Assembly (NCBI GenBank): GCA_018873245.2
Contig: JAEMBT020000004.1
Location: forward strand, 9,540,152 to 9,604,151
DNA: 64,000 bases
Reading direction: 5' to 3'
From: Archegozetes longisetosus
Taxonomy: Eukaryota; Arthropoda; Arachnida; Sarcoptiformes; Trhypochthoniidae
Each line of letters begins with the position of its first letter. Within the stretch, counting starts at the first letter, position 1. The notes below the pieces were generated by a model that saw only the letters and a program-made list of their open reading frames with translations, had not been told where the DNA came from and did no database searches. The position numbers and the translations under genes are program-made. Positions 38,729 to 51,245 of the stretch are shown one piece after another.

Positions 38729-40444
38729 GTATTAGTATTTGGAACGGGGTCCAAACTGGTACTGAATAATTCACCGAGAAGATCTTGATTAGTCTTGCTT
38801 TGAGTGGTTTTATTGCTATTTTCTAATGAAAGACCAGTGTCCACGAGACTTGACGATTGATTCGAATGAGAGCTGCCTTCAGTCTTACCATAATTAAAAG
38901 CTGCACCTAAATCTATTTTCTTAAAGTTATCCGACTTTTTTGTTAATTTGATAGCATTTCCTGCCGGGGACAAATCACGGGTCACTTTGTTACTTAATTT
39001 TGGCTCCGGAGTTGGACTTAAATCAGATTCATTGAAATCATTTTTGTCTTCATTGCTGTTGTTACTAACAGAGTCTTCATATTTTTTGGCTCTTCTCTCG
39101 GATTTGCTGAAATTGTTATCAGAGTCATCGAAATCATTCTTTTGACGCGGGGGGTCAAACCAGCTGTCACTATACCTATTAATCAAATTTAGATCATATT
39201 ACAAATTTTTAGTCAAAAAATTAAAAAAATTCACATGAAAACCATATGAGAAATTTCATATTTGTTTTGCGTGTTTACTAATTCTAATGTCTGATCATAA
39301 GAAATTCCTGTTTTTATCTAAGGAACATATGAGAGGCTACATATCTTAAAATAACAAACTATTGATATCGCTATAATTGGTTCGTGAAGTGTTCAGATTC
39401 ATAAATAATCAATGATAGCTTTCACTTATTTACAAAAAAAGCACTGAACGCAATGATAAGAATTCATAAACAGTGAAGAGGCGGTAAATCCTAGACTTGA
39501 GTAAAGATTAAACTCTTGACTAAAACACTAACTACTGGACCAGTTGAGACAAATTTAGTTATTAGAAATGAATATGAGTAAAAATAACTTATAAAATAAA
39601 ATGAAAAATTAAGAGGCATCCAAACGAAAGGCTTCAAATCGAATAAAGCAATAAACCCAATAAACTTCAATCTAAAAGGCATGTAAATACCGGCATAATT
39701 GGATAGTCTGTCATAATGTAGAAAAAGTATAATTACTTATTAGGTCCATAGCCCATTTGATCATTGGAGACACCGATGAATTTGTCTTTAGTTTTTTTAG
39801 CTTTTTTCCGTTCTTCTCTAAGCTTTTCGTCGTCTTGGATGAACGCAATGAGACTTTTAACTTTGTGCCTAACATTAACGCCCTGATCCTTTCCTTGCTC
39901 ATCCATGTAGGTATAGTTTTCAAGACTTCTCAGATCATAGATGTGTTCTCTGGCACTCGTCACCACTCGTTCGGATCCATTCTTAACGAGATAATCGAGA
40001 AGAAGAAGTGCTTTATAAGTTCTTCTCCAGTTGCTTTTGTTGTCCTGAAGCATACGTTTCCATAACATTCCCATGACTTCAGGAAAGTGTTCATAAGTGA
40101 AGGTGTGTCCAGAGATTTCTTGCATTTGTTGGCCAGTCGGACCCCATGCGTCGTCATTTGTCGCTTCTCTCACTTTTGCCTTAATTGAAATCAAATTTTA
40201 ATTAGTTAAACCATTATTTCAATATTGATGTCAAATTAATACAAGCAAAATCATATCTTAATTAATAAAATGGACTATCATTTCAATTGTATTCTAACCT
40301 CAACTTCGGTGTAATTCATGACCACATTTGTGCTAAATATTAATTGAAATAATTATTAAATTTTAGTAATAAATAAACAAAAATAAATGCAAAAAAAACA
40401 TGAATGTCTTACGCCTTATCGTATAGTTCTCTGACTTTCCACAT
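37817..40444 (-). CDS. CLINT1: Epsin-related clathrin adaptor CLINT1 / epsinR
   Basis: An ENTH-domain adaptor for clathrin traffic between trans-Golgi and endosomes. Five exons: 40413-40444, 40299-40332, 39737-40179, 38037-39175 and 37817-37902. Every phase agrees, giving 577 residues. The N-terminus MWKVRELYDKATNVVMNY identifies the epsinR branch rather than epsin 1-3. ENTH continues through NWRRTYKALLLLDYLVKNGSE and SAREHIYDLRSLENY. The rest is disordered, with a poly-Asn run and short acidic aromatic motifs (ENFADFTQF, DDFANFESAF) like those that bind AP-1/GGA ear domains, plus one NPF. No ubiquitin-interacting motif is seen. A potential 17-nt microexon near 39.7 kb was considered, but it breaks phase. 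Confidence 0.95.
38698..38738. repeat. CLINT1: Trinucleotide (ATT)n encoding poly-Asn in CLINT1
   Basis: On the minus strand this reads as AAT codons and gives about ten asparagines in the disordered tail. A likely length polymorphism. Confidence 0.9.
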
Positions 40445-41273
40445 ATTAACTAATTGGAGATAAGAAAGAAGTGAAACAAATAATTTTATTAATTAATATG
40501 TTGTAAAGTTGAATTTTAAAATAACTGTCTGATTAAAATAAATAAGAATAAACGACAAATCAATGTTTATTTAACAGCAGTCCAGATACTATTAAATCTT
40601 ATACAAGTTGGCAGTCGTTCATTCATTCTTATTATATGTTTTCCTTCACAAATGACGTCACGATTTGGTCTCAACATCAAGAGTTCAATTAGTATTGAAT
40701 AGCATACGATATGAAATAATTTAAAGCCTTGTATTTAATGACACTATTTGTGTAAGTATTTCAATTGACTTCCTACATTCCGATTCATTGGACTCGAAGA
40801 TTTTAGACTTTTTCAGACATGTATCAATCGTTCGATGAGAGCAGTTGTAAGTAATAAAAAAATCCAAATCGCAAAGTGTACAGATAGATGGCTATATTTT
40901 TGATGAAAAGCAATGGAATGCTGACATTAAAATTGGAAAGTAGGACAAAAATACGTAACTACAAGGTTACCAGTAGATGCAGTACTTCTACCTGTATTCA
41001 CACATCTATTATACCTGCATGTAGTTTAATAGTTTTTTGATAAGTCTTTCTAAATGATGAAATGAATCTATCGATTGAAACTTTCCCTCATTGAAACTTG
41101 AAATTAAGCCATTTTATGTGTTTAATAATGTTTTAAGTTAAACCTTAATTAAAATGAGTTATTGCGCAAACATTTATACATTTAAAGCTATGTTAACTTT
41201 CATTAAAACTACTAAATTTGTTTAGCAAATAAACTTTTAAAGTTAGATAAGCATCCTTAAAAATTGACTCAAA
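40445..41273. other. Intergenic, AK2 3' end to CLINT1 5' end
   Basis: AT-rich, without coding signal. Contains the CLINT1 promoter and 5' UTR, and the AK2 3' UTR. Confidence 0.6.
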
Positions 41274-42118
41274 CTAATTTCTAGCTTTAGGTAATTGTTT
41301 TTCTTTAAATTTGTTTAATAAATTGGAAATAGTGTTGTAAACTTGTCGCTCAGATTTTGAGGCATCGACTGACCAATGAATGCCTTGTTTCCGATAATAG
41401 TCAACTAAATGAGAAGTCTGTTTATGGTATGCCTCCAATCGTGTGATCAATGCCTCCAGAGTGTCGTCTTTTCGATGGACTAATGGCTCACCAGTTATCT
41501 AATGAAAATAAAATTTTAATTACTTGACAAACTTTTAAGAGCTTGAAAACTTAGTTTTGAAGAAAGATCGATTACGTCATCAGTCATAGGTATCTTTGTC
41601 GGACTAAACTTGGAGTGATAAGTTCGACCTGACTTTTCATGAACAAGTCGACCGCTTATGCGTTCGACCAAAATGCTGTCATCAATGCTGAACTGAATCA
41701 CTAGATCGAGTTTAGTTTTACGTTTGGAGAGCATTTGGTCGAGCTTTAGATAATAATTGAGGAGAAAGTTATTTAAAACTTTTCAAACTTTATGGATTAA
41801 TTACTTGATTGCGGACCTTTTTTGCCTGAGCTATAGTACGAGGAAAGCCGTCTAATAAGAAACCATTGAGACATTCTGGTTTATCCAGATTTCTTTCAAT
41901 CAGAGAGATCACGAGTTTGTCATCAACTAATTTTCCGGACTTCATCATTTGCTCGACCCCTGAATCTTCTTTTGCGGCATTCCTTAACATATGACCAGTT
42001 GCCAAATGACAGACCTTGTGATCTCTTACAACAAACTGCGATTGTGTTCCCTTTCCAGATCCAGGTGGGCCTAAAAATACTAGGTTTAGGCTGTTTTGAT
42101 GTTTCTGCTGGCACTCAT
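41274..42118 (-). CDS. AK2: Adenylate kinase 2, 5' end needs one extra base
   Basis: AK2 converts ATP + AMP to 2 ADP in the mitochondrial intermembrane space. Exons 41805-42118, 41576-41743 and 41274-41498 carry the P-loop [12 protein letters not shown], the [13 protein letters not shown]-site helix, [10 protein letters not shown], the lid [13 protein letters not shown] and [12 protein letters not shown]. The latter two introns are 77 and 61 nt and phase-clean. The frame of the P-loop exon has no ATG before an upstream stop. The nearest ATG (42118, [10 protein letters not shown]) is one base out of frame and stops at GCC-TAA, near 42089. With one added base the chain is 235 residues, against 239 in human AK2. 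An unlocated upstream exon is the alternative. Confidence 0.93.
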
Positions 42119-45100
42119 TCGATATCCGAAAATGTCAGACCATTTGGTTTGTTCAATATTTACTCCACTCTTAATTGTGTGATTATTGAAAAGGTAATTT
42201 ATTTCAACAATATTTAAGTTAAAGTCAGTAAATTAAAACTTCGCTAAAAAGTAAACGTCTCTATATTGAGTGACAAGATTTAGAAATCAAGCTTAAGAAT
42301 TAATTTCAAGTTATCCAAGCAAAGAATACACTACCTGCAAGAGTAAAGTATGGTTTTCTAATAAACTGAATTCATTTATTATTAAAATAAACAGTGTATG
42401 CATAGCTAGTTAACGAAGCGCGTGGAGTATACAGGTATGACCTGTCTATGACTTGTCAGTTATGTTTAGTTTCATATCAGCTTGATTTGTATCACACTTT
42501 GACCCATTCATAGTTATACAAGTTATATTAACTTTCAAAGTTAGATTTTATCAATCAATAATGACTAAGAAACTGAACCGATTAATTTAAAACTTTTACT
42601 TTATTCGTGCACTACCTATAAAACAAAGCCTATAATAACTGAATCAGTTTGACACATTTTCATTAATCCGATTGTTCTTTCTTTAAGTATTGTTTCTGAG
42701 GTGTTCGGAGAAAAAGCAGCATAAAATAAGTCTGCATATACTACATATATAGATTGCTTTTGAAAAACAATCTGAGTACATAGATTAATTACTCAGCTAT
42801 TGTAGTTTTCAAAACTCGGCATCATTTGCATAAATTAATGTTTAATAAGTGTGCAAACATTAAATAGAGAAACAATATTTACTAGAAATTTCTATAAATA
42901 TGCATAAATAAGGGATATACTGTCAATATTTTTAAAAGACAGAAAGTGGTCACAACAGTTGTGTATTGTATAATAACTCGAGTAGAAAATAACAAACGAC
43001 TCGAAACAAACCTTGACAGTGACCGAAAGCTTAAGAAATAAAAAAAATAAGTTGAAAAAAATATAAATACAATTAGTAAAAGTTATGTAAAATTGGAAAA
43101 AGAATTAAACGCTTGAGGGAACTGTTAAAAGTTACTTAGCTAAATATGCAATCAAAGAGTTGAAAAGAAAAACTGCTCCAACAAGTAACCAAAGCTGTAA
43201 ACTAAAGCAAACAAAGCGTTTAAATAAGTAAAGAATGGGTGCACTTAAGCCACCATTCACAACACATATCATTAAAGTCAGCTAAAGTTGTTTCACAATT
43301 GGTGGTTCAAATGATTGCGGCAGTCATTCATATTTTACACATCCATCTCTTAAAGCTGAATCTGTTGAGCAATTGATCAGAAAAATGAAAGAGGAATGAA
43401 GAGGTTGCCAGAAAGCTATTTGCAAAGCCTGTTATGACATACTAAAACTAAAATACTGATTGCTGTGTACAACGAACCAGTACTTAATTATTACCAGTAA
43501 TTAACTAAACTAAAATTGTCTGTCTATTATTGTGTTAATTCTATGTCAAATATGTTTTGTTCCGATAGATTAATAAAAAAAGTTATGAATAGCTGAATTC
43601 TGTGCGGATATTTTTGTTCGAACATCTTATTGAAAATACTGATGAATGGTTTACAAGTTGTGGTAAAGTTTGAAAATAATCTTACACCATGAAAAGAAAT
43701 TCTTTTAGAGTTGAGTCTAATGAACATTATTCACAGAAAAAATAGCCAAAATCTGAGAATAGACTAAAGTAAGTATATTTTGCATAAACTGGTGTTAAGG
43801 CATTTTAGACATATGTGAAGGAAACGCATTACTTTGAGGCAATTTATTACTTATATTACTTTTGCATAAGTTAAGTGTATTATTATTATATTTTTTGAAG
43901 TAAAGGCGTTTCCGTTGCCATTTACTTTCGCGACTACACATTGATCTGGTGAATATGAATATTGGGATTGATAATAGAATAGATGACTCTTTGAGTTATT
44001 CATTGAATTTGAAGTGAATGAATAGCTACTATTGCTCGACTCTATGCCTGGGAAGTGCAACGGATCAATGGAGACTAACAATCTCTGTAATTGCAATTGT
44101 GGGGAAAAGTTTCTCAACTCTCAAAGTGAACACTGTTTTGCGACCAGGGACTAGTTATCAAAGCGAACAAAACGGTGAGCAATGCAATGACCATTAAAAG
44201 GCAGTGGAAGTAGCGCAGAACTGGCCACTGATTGCTTTATAGGTTGTATAAGTTGTAACACCTTTGCTGTAGAAAAGGTAAGCTAACTATGAAATTCGAT
44301 ACAGTAGCTCTTTTGATGAAGTCCCTGACTGTGCTGTGAGCTTCATATTTCTTCAAAACGGCTTTGAAAATGGCTGTTGTTGTTCAGATGACAATAGCTA
44401 TAAGTGTATTGTGTGACCAAACTTTTGGGCTGATTGTAGTGACTTGAGTGAGAACACAAGTTTTTGGTTGCCTTTTTAACAGCACTTCTCAATATAATTT
44501 AAAACTAACTTTTGTGTAGCATTTATTGATTGTTACAAACGTTAACTTCCGGCGTATGTTCTAGTGATTTGAATTTCTTGTTCTGCCTTTAATAAAATAA
44601 GTGTGCATTAGATATGTTTTAGTAGCTGAGTTAAATCGAGACTCAAATTGAACAATGGATTCACTTATAGACTCTCTGAATTGATAATAGCATAATAGGT
44701 AGTACTACTAGTAGTAAAACTGACTTTTCACAACTCTTATATCAAATTACTGCTAGAAATAAAACATATGAATAGTAGTTTTGGATTACGATAATGGTTT
44801 TCATTGAATCGGACTCTCAACTGATCTGAAGTGCCAGATTTCCCACCAGTCTCTCTACCAAAAATACTGCACAAGCAATAAATAGCTACTCAATTTGGTC
44901 GGCATAGTTATGACCTTATGATACTTGAGGGTACATTTAGAAGTCGTGTTCACACTATGTAAAGCACTGATATTGAAAGCAATCTGAATGAGGCCTCTTT
45001 TGGAAGGTTCTTGAAATAAAAAAATATGTTTTGCTTGAAACGACTTTTTAACCTAAACCTGTAGGGTTCCTATTGGTCTCCAATCTGAAAAGTGTTTCAT

Positions 45101-46601
45101 ATTGAATTGATGCTCAATTCTTGACAGTCTATTTCTATTGCTGTTTTATACAATAGATTAGTAGAATTGAAAAACTGCTCGGAAGTTCATCAGTGGGGGG
45201 CTGTGAGAGGAGTTTCTGGTTGAGACTATCGACTCTACTTTATACCTCAAGAGGCTGGACCTTTGATGCGAGTTTGAAGTGAACCATTGAACCAATTTTA
45301 AATGGTTTCATTTATATATAATAAGAATATGCATTGAAATATCGCGACCATATTTATAAACCGTCGCTTTGGTACAATAGTTGCATACATAAACATCGAG
45401 ATATACCCTTAAAAACTTCATGCTATTCGCATACATTCAATTGCCATTCGATTTGATTGGTTTAATGGTTCAGTTGCGTCCAGTAGAAAAAACGCAACTC
45501 TAATAGAGTAGATATGGCAGATGGTAGAGAACCTATTGTCCACAGTTAACCCATCCATGAAGAATTACCGAACAGTTTTGCTGTTTATAATAGAGTCCGC
45601 CTCTGATTGAATAATAAATGGAGTGCTTTTATTTGATGTTCTTTCATATAATCACCTCTTAACCATTTAACCACAATAGTGAACCATTACTCTACTTATA
45701 GTCGGCCCATTATTTAAAAATAATGCCGCTCTAAACCTTTATTCTCCAGCATTTCATTCCGATATTTCTCTCCTATTAACTCCCGATTAACTTATTGTTT
45801 CATCTCGTCCACAATAACTCAATTAGCAATTATTAGTTAGTTTTCTGTTCTTATTTTGATTGCTCAGCAATTGTTGGCATAAAAATGTTTGGCGCCACAC
45901 ATACCGACACAAATTGTAGGGTTTGCCACTTAAATATTTGAATGACATTTTAAAAAATTACCCTCTATTTAGCTCTGCATCACTGGCGCATTGCAATCTT
46001 TTCGAAAGATCATAACATCCATATTAATCATATACTGTTTAGCTCACACATTGTTCTTCGCAACCCTGTCATCGCGTGTAAAACACCTCTTTTAACAGTT
46101 GAAGAGCTATCATCTCGAGAGATGGTGTTCTTGTGAGGCAAACCAATAGAGACAAACATAATATGTTGATGATGTTGTCAAACAAATAAAATTCTTCAAC
46201 ACTTGACATATGATTATGTATTCATCTTTGCAGAAGTTCTGTAGACATGAATAGCTTCTCTGTAGAAAAAGTCTTCAATTTTATACGACTATTTTGTAAT
46301 TGCGAACAGCCATCAAAAAGTTTAGTCCAAAACGACTTTTAGAGCTATCAAATTCGTATCACTTTTTAGGCACGCAATACAAAACCCAAAAGCTGTTACC
46401 ATATTTACAGTCACAGAATAATCATCTTAATGAATAGTCTGAGACAAGTTGTCCTGTCAAAATTCGATTGATAAATTGCTGCTAATCTTCACTGCTATTT
46501 GTGTAACTTTTTATGAAGAGAATATCAGTTTTTGTGTTCCTATGATTGCGATATGAAAACAAACTCTCTCATTATCAAGTGTGCAGTTTTCACATGTCAA
46601 A

Positions 46602-46631
46602 GACGAGAGGAGAGAGAGAAAGTGAGTGAGT

Positions 46632-46675
<44 letters not shown>
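46602..46675. repeat. (GA)n microsatellite
   Basis: A GA-rich tract with a pure GA run of about 42 bp at 46634-46675, preceded by AGTG units. Confidence 0.95.
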
Positions 46676-46678
<3 letters not shown>

Positions 46679-47496
46679 TGATAAGTTAGTGGTATTTAAG
46701 AGTTTGGAATGACTATCACTAATAATAATGCTGATGATATTCAGATATTGTTATGTTTTTGACTAGATCCATATTATGCAGCAAATCGTTGATGCATGAA
46801 AGGTGCAAACTGTGTGATGCTATGTTGAATTTTGATGCTGTCAAACAATTCGAGGAAGAACATCACATTTAAAACTTGCATTATTTGCTTATAGGCAGTT
46901 AAATAAAATGTTGAATATTTTAGTTCTACTCGATTTGGTCTATTCTTAAAAATTGAATAATACATATGAAAAAATGGGATTCAAACGAAATACATCCGGA
47001 GATCCGAAACTTTTGTTGACTGGATACAAACTTGCAAAATAGGGAGAAATCATAATATTAGAGATTGAATTATGTGATATATGTTGGCATAAGACTAGAG
47101 GAAAATGGGAGTCATTCATATGTTCTTTTTTAATGTGACTTTCATTAATGATTAGTGTTTATGAAAGATATGCTGTATTTAAGTAATTTGATACTCAAAT
47201 CATAACAAGTTGTACTCACTTGTAATGTAACGTTAACTTATTAAGGCATCATTTTTGATGTAATCCATATTATTTATTTACCACATCTAAATCCTTGTTT
47301 GTCACTGATTAATGGATCAACAAGTCAATAGTGAAATAAGTGAAATATAGAAATACTTATATACTGTCTCAGCCTAACTTATAATCTTATGAACGTCTAT
47401 GATGAATGACTATGAAAACTAGCAAATTTGAACGCTTGTGATTCATGCTGCGGTCTTTGCTTATTTAGCTTGCTTGTTTAGCCTAACGTCAGACAA

Positions 47497-47595
47497 CATA
47501 AGAGAGTATAAGAGAGCGCAAGAGAGCATAAGAGAGTATAAGAGAATGTAAGAGAGTGTAAGAGAGTATAAGAGAATAGAAGAGAATATAAGAGA
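47497..47595. repeat. Short-unit minisatellite (ATAAGAGAGT-type)
   Basis: About nine 10-11 bp units of the form TATAAGAGAGT with small variants (GCGCAAGAGA, TGTAAGAGAG, TAGAAGAGAA). Confidence 0.9.
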
Positions 47596-50500
47596 AAAAT
47601 GAATAAGTTATAACATAATATATTAATTTTCACAACTTTGTCATTTTAGTTGAACCGAAGGCATTAACAGCTCTAATATTCATTGTTATGTATTATATTA
47701 TTAAATGCTATTCTCTATTATGCTTTTCTGCAACAAAGGCAGAGTTAAACATTTGGGATTATAATTGTATAGAATAAAAGCAAATTCTAATTTGAAACCG
47801 GAAATTATGACCATCACTCTTGAGTAGAGGTTTGGCTACAGCTAAAAGGCGTAGGGGAGAAAAATAGCAGCAGTTATAAAGCGGTAGTATTACTGCTTTC
47901 AAAGAATAACTTCACTACAGTCACATTTAACAAGTGCCCAATGGCTCAACAAACCAAATAGCTTTTAGTCTTTCAAATTCAAATCAAAGGCAAATTCACC
48001 AGATTAGCCATCGCGGGCACATGCAGTGCCGCAAATCCTACTCCAAACGCACCGATTCCAAGACCCTATCCTAGGATTATCAAAAAGAACTTTTGCGTTA
48101 ATTATATGCTATACAATTACAATCGTATGTAAACGCGTGCCTCAAGCATCAGACCACGAAATAACGCCTTTTGTTACCATCATATTGAAACAGACAGAGT
48201 CACGCTTTCCTAATCTGGATTAAGTTATGCGATCCTATCAATTCTATGCGAGAGTGTCATTCTATGCGATGATAAGCCACTGAAAATCGTATTCAATTTA
48301 ATAATCAACAAACATATTGAAGACCACCCGTATTTCTAATAATTATGCCGACATCGAAAGCCGAACACGTGTCGATCAAACTATTTAAATAACGAATTAA
48401 ACCGAGTTAATAAGATTAAATATTTGAAGACACGCAAAGTTTTCCAGAAAATCGATTGTTGTGGCTAAGAGGTATACGACTTATGTTATCGTTCTAATTC
48501 CGATATAACACTCAAACAATACTGTTTTCTGGTTATGATTGAATTCTTAATTTAATTCTTCATTCTTAAAGAGATGATAAAATTTCAATTTTGGAATGTT
48601 TTCCTTTGAGAAAGTGACACAAATAAATCACTTGAAACTACAATAGTTGTAAACTTGTGTTTAGATTCAATTGCAAATAGTGTTAATGTTAAGTTTAGTT
48701 TTTTTAGATTCATATTAGTCTTTCTTCAATTGTAGTATATTTTAATAAACTTTAATTGAAGCCCAATGTTTTTGAATTTTCTTTACCAATTGAATATATA
48801 GTAAATATTGAATTCATTTTACTAAATTAAAATCTTGTATAAAATATATTGTGGCAGAAAATATGATTTAGGTTGATTTTTTAAAGAGTACACTCTAACC
48901 CTTCCATAGTGAAGGAATTGGTGCAGCCAAAAGCGCTCACTACAAACAGAATTCACTATATCTAACTCAGTTAACTATATGCTCTGTGTTTGGTGCAAAA
49001 CATAGAGTTCAGTACAAGCGGGGACTCAATATAAGACAGTTCACTATAAACGGCTTTGGCTATATAGCTGTCTTCCCTATCATGAAGTGAAGTGCATGAT
49101 TTGATACGATTTTTCAACTTTCAACATTGCAATTAGCGCAACATTAAGTGTAACTCTATTATGAGTTAACGAGACAGCTTAGTTTAAAGAAAACTTTTAG
49201 CTTTTTCGTTCATTACATTATTAGTTTGAATTTAATGTCTATCATTAAGTTTTGATAGAAAGTTAAGGAAAAGTAAAATTCCCAGAATTATAATAGTTAA
49301 GATTATAATAAGCGCTGACTCAGCCTTTCAAGTAAACGGGTTTCTTTCGACTTCACAATAATTTCTGTAAATTAAATTTTGTTTAAATAAATTAAATTTT
49401 ATTAACTGATTAAATTTATTATCTACCTTACTGTAATTGTGATTAAAGCGAATAAAGTCAAAATTGACTACCAGTTTGTGTGGTTTGTAGTACCCATTGA
49501 AAAGATAATTAAAGTCGCGACTTAACTCGAGGAACAGTAATCAGTGAATACGAACAACTTCAGTGTAAGTGATCACTCTAAATTAGGTTACATAATATAT
49601 GTTTTTGCTTGAGTCAATTATCAGATAAGTTGGGTTTGGGATAGTTTTCTCAAATTTTCATGGCTAGTTTCAAATATCGCTGGCTGTGGTTCTTGAGACA
49701 AAATTATGCTTTCAATTACTCTAAAGGTATTAGTGGTTATATGCTCGGCTGATACTAATACTTGAATTTGCCTCAGTATATTATCGTTTAAGTTCTTTAA
49801 CGATTCAGGATTATCTCTAAATTGTCAGTAAAGACATTCAAATAATTTAGTTTCGAAATCGTCTCACGATCTATCAAAACCAGTAGCAGGAATGCAAAAC
49901 GGTTTGCATCGGGTATACTACCGTAAAACTACTATTCGTAAGATTTTTCTTGATTAAACTTGTATTCGAATGATTGGATTATAGATTTGAAATACTAATG
50001 AACCTGTAAACCAAACAAATTTGGGTTATGATGTGTTTTTTTTCGGCAAGTTTTTCATATGAAACAATAAAATAATTTGAGATGATAATCATATTTGAAG
50101 AAAATTAGCAAAACATGTTTGAATTGGGTTTTTAGTATTTCAATGTGATTGAATATTTGAAAAAGCATAAAACTGATAGAGTGCCTCTTTATATCAAATC
50201 TCATTAACTGAACGATTAGTTTTGATAGATATTCAGAGACGTACTCATCAATTTTTTCTTAGGAAAAAACATTTGCCACCTCTGAATGTCCAGAGGCACT
50301 ATTGGATTAACATATTTAAAATATCTGATTTAGCCCTAATAAACGCTTAAATGGTTAAACGAAGTAAGATTAATCTTGATTTTCAATAAAGCGTCCAATT
50401 AGGGAAGAAATCAATGTGCAAATTGGTCAATTAGTCAAAATGATATCTCTTGTTATAAGTATGATATATCATGATCGGCATTCTGTCCTTGAGAAAAAAC

Positions 50501-50668
50501 TTTCCCTTTTTGTGTTCAGTGAGAATTGCATCAAACAAACTAATGTAATTCTACACAAATCTACAGCTCATGGCATCTGTTAACATCTAATGGCGAGAAC
50601 AGTCCTAGCCTTAAGGGTTAGTTTTCTTTTATTCAGACACTAGTTAGTAGGCTCAACATGATTCAGCA

Positions 50669-51245
50669 GTTTCCGCGTCAAAATATCGCCCCAAAAATGT
50701 CGCCGAAATAGTATCGTCAGTAAAAAATGTCGTCTACAATGATGTTACCATACAAAAATTGCATTTACAATAAACAAAAGTGAAATCTTAATGCAGACTT
50801 TAATTATTTTATCACTGATCATAAAATGTAGCGAAAATAAGGTCGAAAGGAATATATTTATAAATAGTTTCTATTAAACCAATATTTAGTTTATAGTTAA
50901 ATAAGTTTTAATCACAAATTTTTGCACTATCTACTTATGAATAAGCTACCTTGCTAAGAAGGCCCAGATTATACTCCAATTCATATATTCCATTAATCGT
51001 TTTCTACAAATTAGTACATTTTTTATCTTATTACCATGGTAAATGAAAAAATGAGCTCATTCTAATAAAATATTTTCAAAGTTATGTTACCGTTGTTAAC
51101 TTCACTTGGAATGCATATAATAATGAAAATTTTGTATCTTACATGTTTTATGTAAAATTTTAGTATGGTGACATTGTAGACGACGTTTTTTACCGACGAC
51201 ATTATTGTCTGCGACATTTTTGGGAAGACGTTCTGACGCGGAAGC
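50669..51245. mobile_element. Mutator-like non-autonomous DNA transposon (MITE)
   Basis: A 577-bp element bounded by terminal inverted repeats of about 80 bp, with roughly 80% identity by eye. The left end starts GTTTCCGCGTCA and runs through CCAAAAATGTCGCCG to GTCTACAATG. The right end is its reverse complement (TGACGCGGAAGC outermost). The flanks carry a 9-bp direct repeat, GATTCAGCA (50660-50668) and GATTCGGCA (51246-51254), with one mismatch. Long TIRs and a 9-bp target duplication are typical of Mutator-like elements. The AT-rich interior has no transposase, so movement would need a partner supplied elsewhere. Confidence 0.85.

Noticed and set aside
39692..39708. 17-nt microexon with good flanking AG and GT between CLINT1 exons 3 and 4
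   Set aside because: It breaks phase. Direct joining of 39737 to 39175 keeps the frame.
43851..44117. 88-codon minus-strand frame rich in Ser/Asn/Tyr
   Set aside because: No ATG at its head, no domain, and no splice-linked partner. Frames of this size are expected by chance at this base composition.
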